From an uncultured delta proteobacterium (GTDB lineage: Bacteria; Bdellovibrionota_C; UBA2361; CAIXSY01), in NCBI GenBank assembly GCA_903922175.1, contig CAIXSY010000098.1, positions 1 to 32,896 on the forward strand: a stretch of 32,896 nt of DNA, written 5' to 3'. A model generated the notes under the pieces. It saw nothing but the letters and a program-made list of their open reading frames with translations, was not told the DNA's origin and made no database searches. Made by a program: the position numbers and the translations under genes. Positions 23,248 to 31,793 of the stretch are shown here, one piece after another; the first letter of the stretch is position 1, and each line of letters begins with the position of its first letter.

Positions 23248-24960
23248 ATGATGGAGGATGATAAACAGCGGCCACGGATTACTAAGCAAAAGCGCATGGT
23301 GCACGCGCTTATTATGAGCGTCATCCTGGTGGCTTTACAGTGGTCTCTTTTCAGCGTCTACGCCCCTAGGGTTGAGTCTGGCCGTTTGGCAAGTTTTATC
23401 GGGATTGCCGGAGTCATCAATGACACATCGAGGATCGTGACACCTAGCGGGGTAACGATAATAGAGCTTTCCCCCTCGACCACTCCAAGAGACGATGCTA
23501 GGCAGAAACTAGTAAGGCAGAGAGAGCAAGAGGCAGAACTCCTTGAGCGAGTAGCCGAAGAGGGTGCCAAGGCTGTAGTGCTAAATCTCTATCTTTCAAA
23601 GGAGTCACAGCCAGATATAGACCAACGGCTTTCCGCAGCTATAGCCAAAGTTCCAACTATCCTTGCTGTAACATCCAAATACTTACCGACGAGCACGAAC
23701 AAATCCTACAATTGGCAGGCGGTAACTTCTCTTCCAATCTTTAGTACAAGCGCTAGATCTGTTGCGCACCTGCGCTTTGGGGCGCTAAACGGGCCAATTG
23801 CAGAGTTTCATGGAGAACGAGAACTTAATAGTAAAGTTTATCCATCACTATCTCAAGCGATCTCTGCTATCGCCAGACTTACGCAGCCCGACCCGCACTA
23901 CCGCTCCTATGTAAAGTACTACGGCGCACCCGGCACAATCGTGCCACTTAAATCAAGCGAAGTCCTAGCCAAACCAGCGGGCTCAACTTTCAAGGATAAA
24001 ATCGTAGTTATTGGAGTCGCACGTGCAAACGACAGTAGCGACGGTCTTTTTTCCTCATTTCGCTTCTCTGACTCCGGTATTGAAATGTCAATCCTTGAAC
24101 TGTGCGCTACAGCCATTGCTAACCTTATCGATGGCAGAGCTATTCGGCGGCTTCCTTTTGAGACGGAAAGCCTTCTAATTCTTGCCATCTTGGGTGTTAC
24201 CACATTCGCTATGTGGTTTCTAGAAGGCAAGTGGGCGATTGCTGCTTTTGGTCTAATCTGCAGCGCGTGGCTGGGTGTATCACTGATATTGTTTCGCTTC
24301 GACTTTTTCTTCCCGCTTGCTATATTCACGGGTCTTTTTCCTTGGGTCATAATCCTCCGCGTATTAAAGGCGGTCAAAGGAGAAATTAAGAGTGCGTTAA
24401 CTATGATAGGCTCCTGTCTCCCTAGGCGTTCGCCCAAACGACCAGGGAAATCCACTGGCGTGGGAAGCATTATTCAGGTCCGATGGGCGAACATTAAAGA
24501 TTCACCTGACGCCCTGACGCAGGTACAAAATGCTGCCGCCGAAATAGTCTCAGCACGTGGCGGTGTGGTGTATTCGAGCTCTATCGACACGCTTCTGGCC
24601 TCCTGGGGCATACCCGACAAGTGCGAGCTTTGCGCAGAAAAAGCAATAGAAACTGCTACCGAGATAGCGCTCATGCTGAAAAACAAACAAGACGCCACAA
24701 TGTCATTTTCTATCGGAGTAGCCTCGGGACAATTAAACTCTCTTCTCTTTGGTCCACCAGCGGCCCCCCGCCTTGTAGCCACGGGCGAAACAGCTGAACG
24801 GGTAGCAAGGCTTCAGGCTCTTGCCGCCGAGCAAACCTCCATAATTGTCTTCGATGATGAAACGTCAAAGCGTATCCCCAAAACAAAATATCCAGCTACG
24901 CCAACTAACCCACCGCAGAGCGGCGAAAAAGCCTTCCGCGTTATCCTTGGAGAGGTTTGA
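23248..24960 (+). CDS. CHASE2 membrane sensor with degenerate class III nucleotide cyclase domain
   Basis: The protein has 570 residues. An N-terminal membrane segment (19-38) is followed by an extracytoplasmic CHASE2 domain (about 45-300; GVTIIELSPST, GAKAVVLNLYLS, YYGAPGTIVPLKSSEVL, KDKIVVIGVA). Three membrane segments (306-324, 328-349, 351-373) lead to a cytoplasmic cyclase-like domain (405-570). The cyclase fold is recognisable (FSIGVASGQLNSLLFG, GETAERVARLQALA), but the first metal Asp is Asn (VRWANIKD, N415). The second site is SIDTLLASWG (only D447 kept), and the VNxAxRL Asn is Glu. It is therefore probably catalytically dead and acts as a nucleotide or partner-binding sensor. The ATG at 23248 follows AGGA; an ATG at 23221 lacks a site. 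Two bases separate it from the ABC ATPase. Confidence 0.85.
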   Translation: MMEDDKQRPRITKQKRMVHALIMSVILVALQWSLFSVYAPRVESGRLASFIGIAGVINDTSRIVTPSGVTIIELSPSTTPRDDARQKLVRQREQEAELLERVAEEGAKAVVLNLYLSKESQPDIDQRLSAAIAKVPTILAVTSKYLPTSTNKSYNWQAVTSLPIFSTSARSVAHLRFGALNGPIAEFHGERELNSKVYPSLSQAISAIARLTQPDPHYRSYVKYYGAPGTIVPLKSSEVLAKPAGSTFKDKIVVIGVARANDSSDGLFSSFRFSDSGIEMSILELCATAIANLIDGRAIRRLPFETESLLILAILGVTTFAMWFLEGKWAIAAFGLICSAWLGVSLILFRFDFFFPLAIFTGLFPWVIILRVLKAVKGEIKSALTMIGSCLPRRSPKRPGKSTGVGSIIQVRWANIKDSPDALTQVQNAAAEIVSARGGVVYSSSIDTLLASWGIPDKCELCAEKAIETATEIALMLKNKQDATMSFSIGVASGQLNSLLFGPPAAPRLVATGETAERVARLQALAAEQTSIIVFDDETSKRIPKTKYPATPTNPPQSGEKAFRVILGEV

Positions 24961-24962
24961 CA

Positions 24963-25700
24963 ATGATTATTCTTGATCACCTCACTCGGCGCTATGGAAC
25001 AATAACTGCGGTTAATGACCTTAGCCTTTCAGTTGAGGATGGTGAGGTTTTGGTCTTTCTCGGCGTTAATGGAGCCGGGAAAACCACGACGATTAAACTC
25101 ATGACAGGACTTTTGGCTCCGTGCTCGGGTGCAGTCTATATCGACGGAGAGGAGATCTGTCCGTCGAATCCCTCTGCAAGGAGGCTTTTTGGATACGCGC
25201 CTGACCAGCCCGAACTGTTTCCTCGTCTAACCGCACAGGAAACCGTAAAATTTAGCGCCCGGCTCTATGGAGTTTACCTTACGGATAGTGAGGCTACAGA
25301 ACTTTTGGAGGCTCAAGATCTAGCACGCGATAGAAACCGTCTCGTGCATGGTTTCTCTCGCGGCATGAAACAGCGGCTTTCGATCTGCCTTGCCCTAGCG
25401 CATAAGCCGCGGGTTCTTATTTTAGATGAACCTCTAGTAGGCCTTGATCCGCTAGGTGTCATAAGAATGAAAGCGCTTCTTGCCACACTGGCACAAACAG
25501 GGCACACCATATTTTTATCGACGCATAGTCTTTCGTTTGCAGAGGAATCTGCGACAAGAGTAGCCGTCATTCACCACGGCACGTTATGCGCAGTCGGTGA
25601 CCCACGCTTGATCCGTACCGAAGCAAACAAGTCAAGCTCGCTAGAAAAGGTATTTTTCGAACTTACAAGCACGCCGGATCCAACACAGGCAGATATATGA
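24963..25700 (+). CDS. ABC transporter ATP-binding protein
   Basis: The 245-residue ATPase subunit has all core motifs: Walker A GVNGAGKTT (34-42), Q-loop YAPDQPELF, signature FSRGMKQ (131-137, a common variant of LSGGQ in exporter-type ATPases), Walker B VLILDEP (151-157) and the H-loop STHSL. The layout resembles the CcmA/NatA/DrrA group. The ATG has GGAGAGG eight bases before it, inside the end of the preceding gene. Its stop overlaps the start of the permease (ATGA), so the three genes form one tightly coupled operon. The substrate cannot be inferred. Confidence 0.93.
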   Translation: MIILDHLTRRYGTITAVNDLSLSVEDGEVLVFLGVNGAGKTTTIKLMTGLLAPCSGAVYIDGEEICPSNPSARRLFGYAPDQPELFPRLTAQETVKFSARLYGVYLTDSEATELLEAQDLARDRNRLVHGFSRGMKQRLSICLALAHKPRVLILDEPLVGLDPLGVIRMKALLATLAQTGHTIFLSTHSLSFAEESATRVAVIHHGTLCAVGDPRLIRTEANKSSSLEKVFFELTSTPDPTQADI

Positions 25701-27412
25701 GTAAATCGCTGCGCGCTTTACAGATTATATCTCTTATGCCAAGCATGCTCTTTAGAGAGCACTACAACGCGCTCTTTTGTGATCGTGCGGGGCCCGTGGC
25801 GCGAGAAACACTAATTGTTAGGCTCGTTTTCATGTTAGTTTGCATCCCCATGCTCCTAGTCATAGGACTACGTTACCTCTCCGGTCTTTTCGGAACAGAC
25901 GCTTCATTGACTCTCCTATTTATCATAACTCTCGCCTGGGTTCCCATATACGTGGGAGCGTTTCGCTCAGCTCTTTTTAAATTTGAGTATGGGGCACGGC
26001 TTATGATTGCCCCCCTTAATGGTTTTTTATTCGGCTTGAGCCTCAATGCAGCGGCAGTTTTTTACTGTCTGGGGCTTTTTATCTCCATGACTATAGCCGC
26101 TATTTGCTGCACGGGCTTGGGGATTTTCAACCCGCTGGTGTGCCTTAGATTGATAGGCGTAATTGCCATCTTCGTAGTGGCTGTTTCCTCTCTCGTCATA
26201 TTTATGGCATTTTTAGCTGAAAGCTGGCTTAAACTGCATGCGCGCTATCCCGTTTTCTGTAACCTTTGCTTTGGCATAAGTGCCATCGCAGCCCTACTCG
26301 ACTCATTTCTGGGCGGAATGCCCGGGATTCAGACTTTCATAGTAACTGAAAGATCAACCAGTTATTTGCCGTGGTGCGTGGCAGCACGCGCCGCTTTAAC
26401 AGGCGACACTAGTGCATGGCTTATATTTGGCTGCTACTCCATCGCTTTATTGTCTTTGACTTCGGTTTTCAGTTACAGACTATTTAACATGCTCTACCGC
26501 CTTTCGAATGTCACCAGAGATCCGGACCGTGCTCTTACACGGCACCTCTTTTCGTACCTTCTCTCGCGATTTTCCCCCGTTGCATCAAAGTATATAGTGG
26601 ATCTCTGTCGATCGCCGATGGCCGTCAAATTTTGTATTATAGTGCTTGTTGCCGAGGTCGCAGCGATAGAGATTATGTCCGAGTTGGCAATGACTTCAAG
26701 AGAGGCGTTATATACTGCGGCCAACTTCGGGCTTCGTCAGGGTTTGTTCACGACTAAAATGTGGGTTCAGGCTACCTCGGCGATGATCAATCCGATTGCA
26801 GCGGGACTACAGGTTTCAACTTCAGCCGAGGTATTATGTTTTATTATGCTTTTCTGCTCTATTATCTCCGCCTCGGCTCTTCAACGAGGGGGAGCGACCC
26901 TATGGCTTATGCGAGTATGCCCACGCACGTTTCATTCTATTCTCACAGACTACGCGCGCTGCTGCTTTGCACACAGCTGTGTATTTATTATTCCCTTTAC
27001 ATATTTGGTAGCGCGGAGCAACGAGGCGTCGAATGCCGTATCTCTCATCGGGACACTTTTTGTGATCCCTTTTCTTTTTAGCGCCTCTGCAATTGGAGTT
27101 GTGGCGGGTACCTTTGTGCCACAGGACGACGGACATCGCACGGAAGATGACTTATCATGCATATCAATTCTAATTGCAATGCTATCAACGACAGTCATTT
27201 GGGTTGCCCATAGAGCACTGTTCAACTTCATCTTTGCGCTGGAATTCACTGTAGAGATATATAGCATTGGCGAAGGTTCTATTGTACTTCATATAGTAAT
27301 GACCCTTACGGCTCTTGCGATGCTTCATTGGGCTATAGCATCGGGAGTGATCGCTCTTGGCGCACGGAGAATCGACTCTTTAGCTAAGGAAGCGCAGGGT
27401 GTTCCCACATGA
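25697..27412 (+). CDS. Polytopic membrane protein, probable ABC permease partner
   Basis: The protein of 571 residues has about twelve hydrophobic segments separated by short loops. Examples are LIVRLVFMLVCIPMLLVIGL, ITLAWVPIYVGAFRSALF, a pair near 110-165, and VIFIPFTYLVARS- and FVIPFLFSASAIGVVAGTF-like stretches. It has no signal peptide and no nucleotide-binding motif. The four-base overlap with the ATPase gene and the membrane topology make it the likely permease of the exporter. It does not match a common ABC-2 signature that I recognise; the 12-segment layout suggests two half-permeases fused. Control by the CHASE2 protein encoded first in the operon is plausible but inferred from order only. 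Confidence 0.72.
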   Translation: MSKSLRALQIISLMPSMLFREHYNALFCDRAGPVARETLIVRLVFMLVCIPMLLVIGLRYLSGLFGTDASLTLLFIITLAWVPIYVGAFRSALFKFEYGARLMIAPLNGFLFGLSLNAAAVFYCLGLFISMTIAAICCTGLGIFNPLVCLRLIGVIAIFVVAVSSLVIFMAFLAESWLKLHARYPVFCNLCFGISAIAALLDSFLGGMPGIQTFIVTERSTSYLPWCVAARAALTGDTSAWLIFGCYSIALLSLTSVFSYRLFNMLYRLSNVTRDPDRALTRHLFSYLLSRFSPVASKYIVDLCRSPMAVKFCIIVLVAEVAAIEIMSELAMTSREALYTAANFGLRQGLFTTKMWVQATSAMINPIAAGLQVSTSAEVLCFIMLFCSIISASALQRGGATLWLMRVCPRTFHSILTDYARCCFAHSCVFIIPFTYLVARSNEASNAVSLIGTLFVIPFLFSASAIGVVAGTFVPQDDGHRTEDDLSCISILIAMLSTTVIWVAHRALFNFIFALEFTVEIYSIGEGSIVLHIVMTLTALAMLHWAIASGVIALGARRIDSLAKEAQGVPT

Positions 27413-27456
27413 TGTGAGAGCCACCTTGCCGGAATAGGCAAACATGGTAGAATTGT

Positions 27457-27499
27457 TATACTCTGCCCAGGGTCAAACCCTCCGGGAGGGGGTAGAGTA
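27457..27499 (+). promoter_or_regulatory. Extended -10 promoter and structured leader of the rightward HD gene
   Basis: TG-T-TATACT (27454-27462) is an extended -10 match with no clear -35. Overlapping it, TACTCTGCCC (27459-27468) pairs at 9 of 10 with GGGTAGAGTA (27490-27499), enclosing inner dyads (GGGTCAAACCC; CCCTCCGGGAGGG, 27478-27490). A transcript starting near 27468 would carry these inner hairpins about 40 bases before the AAGG ribosome site at about 27517. This could be a cruciform operator or an RNA control element. Confidence 0.5.
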
Positions 27500-27528
27500 G
27501 GGTGAAAGATATTTATAAGGCATAATTT

Positions 27529-28164
27529 ATGACAACAGCCGACAGCTCCTTGATAAATCATCCCTTGCCCAAATTTATTGAAGCCATACTGGTGAAGTTA
27601 GAAAAAGAGCTTGCATCGCTTCGCTACCACAATTTGCAGCATACCCGTAGCGTGATAAACGATGCTATCACTCTTGCTAAGGATGACTCCTGCTGTGCAC
27701 GCGACTTAGAGCTTATCTTGGTTGCTGCCGCTTTCCACGATGCAGGCTATCTTGTGTCCCCCACAGAGCATGAACAAGCAGGCGCACGCTTCGCCGAAGA
27801 GGCTATGCGCGCAGAGAATTGTTTTACTTCAGAGGAGATCGCGCTAGTCGTCCAAAGTATTAAAGATACCAAGCTTGTAGTGGTAGGCGGCGAGACCGTT
27901 CAGGTGGCCAACACTAGACTCTCTCCATACCTGCTTGACGCTGATATGGCGCACTTTGGCCGGGTCGATTTTCGTGAAAAATCAGAGCTTCTACGCCTAG
28001 AATTCGGCACAGTGCTGGCTTTGAAATGGTGGGATGAGACATTCAAGCTTGTTGATGATCACCTATGGAAGACCTGGCCAGCATACCAAAAGTGGGAGAA
28101 GCAGAAAAAGGTGAATCTTAGGGGACTGCGGGAAGCAGTCTGCCTTTGCATAGGTGGGGTCTAG
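27529..28164 (+). CDS. HD-domain phosphohydrolase paralogue A
   Basis: This 211-residue protein is close to a single HD domain. The metal ligands are present: YHNLQHT (H34, H38), FHDAG (H70, D71) and LLDADMAHFG (D137, D139 region). HD enzymes hydrolyse nucleotide phosphates or cyclic nucleotides. The same family is fused to a CHASE2-cyclase at 29153-31780, which suggests a cyclic-nucleotide role. AAGG lies eight bases before the ATG, after a structured leader. The gene starts 116 bases after the ABC permease, and its stop directly abuts the stop of the convergent paralogue B. No signal or membrane segment is present, so it is cytoplasmic. Substrate unknown. Confidence 0.85.
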   Translation: MTTADSSLINHPLPKFIEAILVKLEKELASLRYHNLQHTRSVINDAITLAKDDSCCARDLELILVAAAFHDAGYLVSPTEHEQAGARFAEEAMRAENCFTSEEIALVVQSIKDTKLVVVGGETVQVANTRLSPYLLDADMAHFGRVDFREKSELLRLEFGTVLALKWWDETFKLVDDHLWKTWPAYQKWEKQKKVNLRGLREAVCLCIGGV

Positions 28165-28806
28165 TCACTTCCAGATAGCAAGCTCTGCGTGCAGGGCAGC
28201 TAAATTGTTCTCTTGCTCTTTGGCCCACTGCTCGCGCGCTGGGCGCGATTGCCATTGGTGGGCGGCGACTAATCGGGTAACACCTTCGTAGAACGCTTTA
28301 GTAACAGGCAAGCTAAGCTCACGTCTTACAAGTTCTGTCTTCTCGCGAAAGTCGCTCCTGCCGAAGTTAGCTAAATCAGCATCAAGGATGTACGCGGAAA
28401 GAGGACTTCGGCACACTTGTATCATAGTCTGCCCTCTCGGGACCAGGCAGGTGTCACGTATCATCTGGGCCACAAGCAGAATTTCTTCTGCGCTAAAACA
28501 ACCTTCGGCCTCCAAGCACTGGATTACATAGAGAGCGCCTTCTTCTTCGTGGCCCTTTCTCGTAGTTAGAAAACCTACATCGTGGAAAGCGGCAGCAATG
28601 AGCACTAGGTGCTGATCGCGCACGCTGCACTTGTCTTCACGTGCTAGGCGTGTAGCCTCTTTAATGACATCTCTCGTATGCAAAATATTGTGATAATAGA
28701 GCGCCGGATCTAGCTCGTTTTCAAGTCGAACAAGAACGTTTTGCAGAAACATTGGATAACGCTCTTCATCGTCTTTTACCAATGCATGCGACAGCCCCTC
28801 ATTCAT
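28165..28806 (-). CDS. HD-domain phosphohydrolase paralogue B
   Basis: This 213-residue protein aligns with paralogue A over nearly its full length. Shared landmarks are FLQNVLVRLENEL / FIEAILVKLEKEL, YYHNILHTRDVI / RYHNLQHTRSVI, AAAFHDVGF / AAAFHDAGY, LDADLANFGRSDFREKTELVRRE / LDADMAHFGRVDFREKSELLRLE. The metal-ligand set is intact (H39, H43, H75-D76, LDAD). It is transcribed towards paralogue A, with the stop codons of the two genes adjacent (28162-28164 and 28165-28167) and no space for a terminator. Such a tail-to-tail pair arises by inverted duplication and lets the transcripts overlap. Cytoplasmic; substrate unknown. Confidence 0.85.
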   Translation of the reverse strand: MNEGLSHALVKDDEERYPMFLQNVLVRLENELDPALYYHNILHTRDVIKEATRLAREDKCSVRDQHLVLIAAAFHDVGFLTTRKGHEEEGALYVIQCLEAEGCFSAEEILLVAQMIRDTCLVPRGQTMIQVCRSPLSAYILDADLANFGRSDFREKTELVRRELSLPVTKAFYEGVTRLVAAHQWQSRPAREQWAKEQENNLAALHAELAIWK

Positions 28807-29152
28807 ATAGCTTGAACCGTTTAGTAAGCTCTTTAGTAGTATATCGTTACTTAAGGCGGTCTACTTTAAGGGAGTTAGCGAGGCCAATTGAGACCGAATA
28901 GCACATGTTTTTATACCGTAATACACACTAATGGCACTTAATTCAGGCGCCTCTCGTGCCCATTAAACACTGCGTATGGGGACAAACTCAATGAGTAGGG
29001 GGCGCAATGCCCAGAACCCTTTTAAAAGGTTCGAACGAGCAGCGATGTTTTTCCTTCCTACTATTTTTCGCATGTCGAAAATAGGACATTAGGGTACTTC
29101 TCGTCTATTCTGTGCCGCTTAAGGGGGAGACCTAGGTACGGCTTCGCTGCCT
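28807..29152. other. Gene-free gap with two stem-loops between HD gene B and the fusion gene
   Basis: No gene is seen. A near-palindrome GAACCCTTTTAAAAGGTTC lies at 29014-29032. A stem-loop, CTATTTTTCG-CATGT-CGAAAATAG, lies at 29061-29084, some 70-90 bases past the stop of the leftward fusion gene. It could end that transcript, but it lacks a T-run. The gap must also contain the promoter of HD gene B. Confidence 0.45.
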
Positions 29153-31780
29153 CTATTTTGAGAACAGCAACACTCCACGCCAATCATCATCCGGGGGTGA
29201 CTTAGTGAGCCTCTCTATTTCGTGAACGTAGTAGGCTGCAATACTTGAGAGAAAATAATCTCCCTCAGAGAGTGCACTAAAGAGCTTATGCGCTTTGTCC
29301 CAGTGTCGACGCCGAAAGGCGCGTAGCGCACGATACCACTCCTGCCACTCTTTCCCATTAGTGGCCGCGAAATCTCGATTACAGAGTGCGTATACATTCA
29401 TCGGACCCATTCTGTCTTCGTCTTTGGGAATGAGAATTTCTCCGACATAGATTAGCTTAAACGGAAGCTTTGGTCGCTTAAGCCTTTCACCACGTCGACT
29501 GCCAAGTAGCCGTGTGCGCCCAAACGCTTTAATAATGCCATCTAGTCTTGCAAGATTACTAGGGAACGAACCGTGTAAACCGTACTCCTCATCGCACGAC
29601 GAGGCGATGAGTCCCTCGACAGCCTTGTCAATAATAGCTCCAATTCGAACGTTGTTAGATGGGAAAAGGCTACTGCGGCGCAGCCTCTCAATGCATTGCT
29701 CAATCTCTTCTGCAGCCTTTAACGCTGCAGCGTGGGGATTGTTGCCTTTAAAGAGCCTACCAAATACCGCTCCGGCGCCGTCGCCAGTGTCGGCATATCG
29801 AACTCCGCCATGAGCGCGCGCAATGTTCATCGCTGTTCTATTAAGGAGTGACTTAAGCACTAACATGTATTTATCGTCGGCGGCATGAGCATGCACGGAG
29901 GATTTTTCCATATCCCAGAGTATAGCCACCACGGGCCCCGGCATTGGAAGAAGTGTTTCGCCTTGACTTAGGCGGCGCACCACCTCGGGATCTAATCCTC
30001 CTTCAATCCTTCGCTCGCGTGACGACCATTCATCAAGTACGATGAGGAAAGCTAGGATGCTAATCACCACCAAAATAAAAACTACGGTGACAGGCGGAAT
30101 AAAGTAATAGTGGAGAAACATCGCGTAGCTGCCTACGAGTACTGCAAATACTGAACCCAAACCGATGACAACCGTCGCCCAGCTTCGAGCTCTCTTGGTA
30201 TTAAACGCCTGACTAGGAATGAACAGGATGAGCACCCCTAAAATCATAATTGCCAAACTTAAAATAACTTGCTCTAAGGGCTTATCGAGGCGGTGTATCC
30301 AGCGTTGCTCGATGGCGTTGGCAGCGGCAGTGGCGTGAATGTGCACTCCGCAGTAAAGATTGCCGTATGAGGCGAGATAATAGTCGGGTGCGTTTCTGAA
30401 CCCTCCGTTAGAAAGACAATAGCCGACAAAAACGACATTGCCCCTGATCATTGGTTCGAGCTTCTCTCGTTGTCCCTCTAGGATTTCTTCATAGGAAGTG
30501 TAGGCAATCGCATCTCTTTCTCCGTAGTAGTTAATCAGATCGCGTTGGGCTGGGAACTTCTTTACTCCCATTCTTTCGGCCGCTATGCGATACAGAGGTG
30601 GTGGCGCTTCCACCAGCGTATCAAATTGCGGAAATCTTCGAACAACCGAGTCATCTTTTCCGAGGACATCATTGCCGACCTCTGCTACTGAGCTGAAACG
30701 CGAATCGGGCTTACTAATCTGCTCGCGTATTCCATGTTTCTCGTCTGCTGGAGTTCTTTGGGTGGCTATGATTACATTTCTTTTAGCTAGACTTTCCGCA
30801 AGTTGGTCGTTAATTTCATCGGTCGCGGCCGCTGGAGTGAAGTTTATATCAAGTACAATCAATCTCGCGCCGTAGTCTTGAAGGCGGTCGATAACCTCAC
30901 TTTGAATAGTTCGAGGGAAGGCTTGGTTGGCATCAAGCTTAAGTGCATCGGCAGCAGTATCGTCTAGCACAGCGACAAGAACATTATTGTTTGGTGGTGT
31001 AGCCCCGCGGAATCGAAACCAAAAGGTACTAGCAGCAAGTTCAAAGCCGCGAAAATAGGGAGCCTTAATGAGATACGGAAGAACGAGGATCGCAGCAAGG
31101 CAAAGGATGGTCCGAGATGCTAACCATTTCGCATTGCTAACCTTTTTCTTCTGTACGCTTTTAATCCGCTCTCTGAGCCAAAGAATGTTTTCTTGCTTTT
31201 TGGCTTCCCAACGCTCATTTGCCTGGCGAGTTTGAAAGCGATGAGCCTCCAAAGAAACCTCAAGAGGTGCGTATACTACTTCGGTTTTCAAACCGAGTTC
31301 ATTACTTAACTTGTCAACGAGCTGTGAGAATTCCCCGTCAGCGCGCCAGGCCTCGTGCGCGTCAAGAAGGTAGGGAGACAATCTAGTAGATGCTCTCTGC
31401 GTCGGCGGCACACCTTGAATGGTTATGTACCTCGTGTCGTTGATGGCTTGTCGAACAAGAGAGATCTCATCGTCTGTGTACTGGCCGCTCTCGCTCATCG
31501 TGCGTGCGGCGTCACTTGCGCCCAAGACGGCAGTTGGGGTGAGAGAAAGCTTTTTCTCTAGGTATCCAAAGTCGGTAAATGTCGCAGCTATTAAAAGAAG
31601 TTCCAGGTCACGAGCCGAGATTTCATCCTCTTTCGCCAGCGCCAAACAGTCGCTGATAACTTTTAATTTGCGTGCCGTAGTGTGAAAGGTTATGCCCGAG
31701 GGAAGAGTGCGGTCGTAGTGCCGCAGTGCTTCCTTGACAAAGAGCGGCCAGGTATCGGGTAAACTGTCGAAAAGAGACAT
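29153..31780 (-). CDS. HD-CHASE2-nucleotide cyclase fusion, membrane sensor
   Basis: The protein has 875 residues. Residues 1-205 are a third HD paralogue that has lost its metal site: HNxxHT reads FHTTARK, HD reads TD (69-70) and LDAD reads LDAH. A membrane segment (221-239) is followed by extracytoplasmic CHASE2 (about 245-495), then three membrane segments (504-523, 533-551, 561-583). A class III cyclase domain (615-800) follows, keeping both metal Asps (WDMEKS, D623; TGDGAGAVFG, D667) and the Asn of SNLARL (742). A helical tail (about 805-875) ends DDDWRGV, as in other CHASE2 cyclases. It probably makes a cyclic nucleotide in response to an envelope signal, with the dead HD as a ligand sensor. 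The Arg after Asn is one residue nearer than usual, so activity is uncertain. Confidence 0.88.
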   Translation of the reverse strand: MSLFDSLPDTWPLFVKEALRHYDRTLPSGITFHTTARKLKVISDCLALAKEDEISARDLELLLIAATFTDFGYLEKKLSLTPTAVLGASDAARTMSESGQYTDDEISLVRQAINDTRYITIQGVPPTQRASTRLSPYLLDAHEAWRADGEFSQLVDKLSNELGLKTEVVYAPLEVSLEAHRFQTRQANERWEAKKQENILWLRERIKSVQKKKVSNAKWLASRTILCLAAILVLPYLIKAPYFRGFELAASTFWFRFRGATPPNNNVLVAVLDDTAADALKLDANQAFPRTIQSEVIDRLQDYGARLIVLDINFTPAAATDEINDQLAESLAKRNVIIATQRTPADEKHGIREQISKPDSRFSSVAEVGNDVLGKDDSVVRRFPQFDTLVEAPPPLYRIAAERMGVKKFPAQRDLINYYGERDAIAYTSYEEILEGQREKLEPMIRGNVVFVGYCLSNGGFRNAPDYYLASYGNLYCGVHIHATAAANAIEQRWIHRLDKPLEQVILSLAIMILGVLILFIPSQAFNTKRARSWATVVIGLGSVFAVLVGSYAMFLHYYFIPPVTVVFILVVISILAFLIVLDEWSSRERRIEGGLDPEVVRRLSQGETLLPMPGPVVAILWDMEKSSVHAHAADDKYMLVLKSLLNRTAMNIARAHGGVRYADTGDGAGAVFGRLFKGNNPHAAALKAAEEIEQCIERLRRSSLFPSNNVRIGAIIDKAVEGLIASSCDEEYGLHGSFPSNLARLDGIIKAFGRTRLLGSRRGERLKRPKLPFKLIYVGEILIPKDEDRMGPMNVYALCNRDFAATNGKEWQEWYRALRAFRRRHWDKAHKLFSALSEGDYFLSSIAAYYVHEIERLTKSPPDDDWRGVLLFSK

Positions 31781-31793
31781 AAGTGCAATGTTG

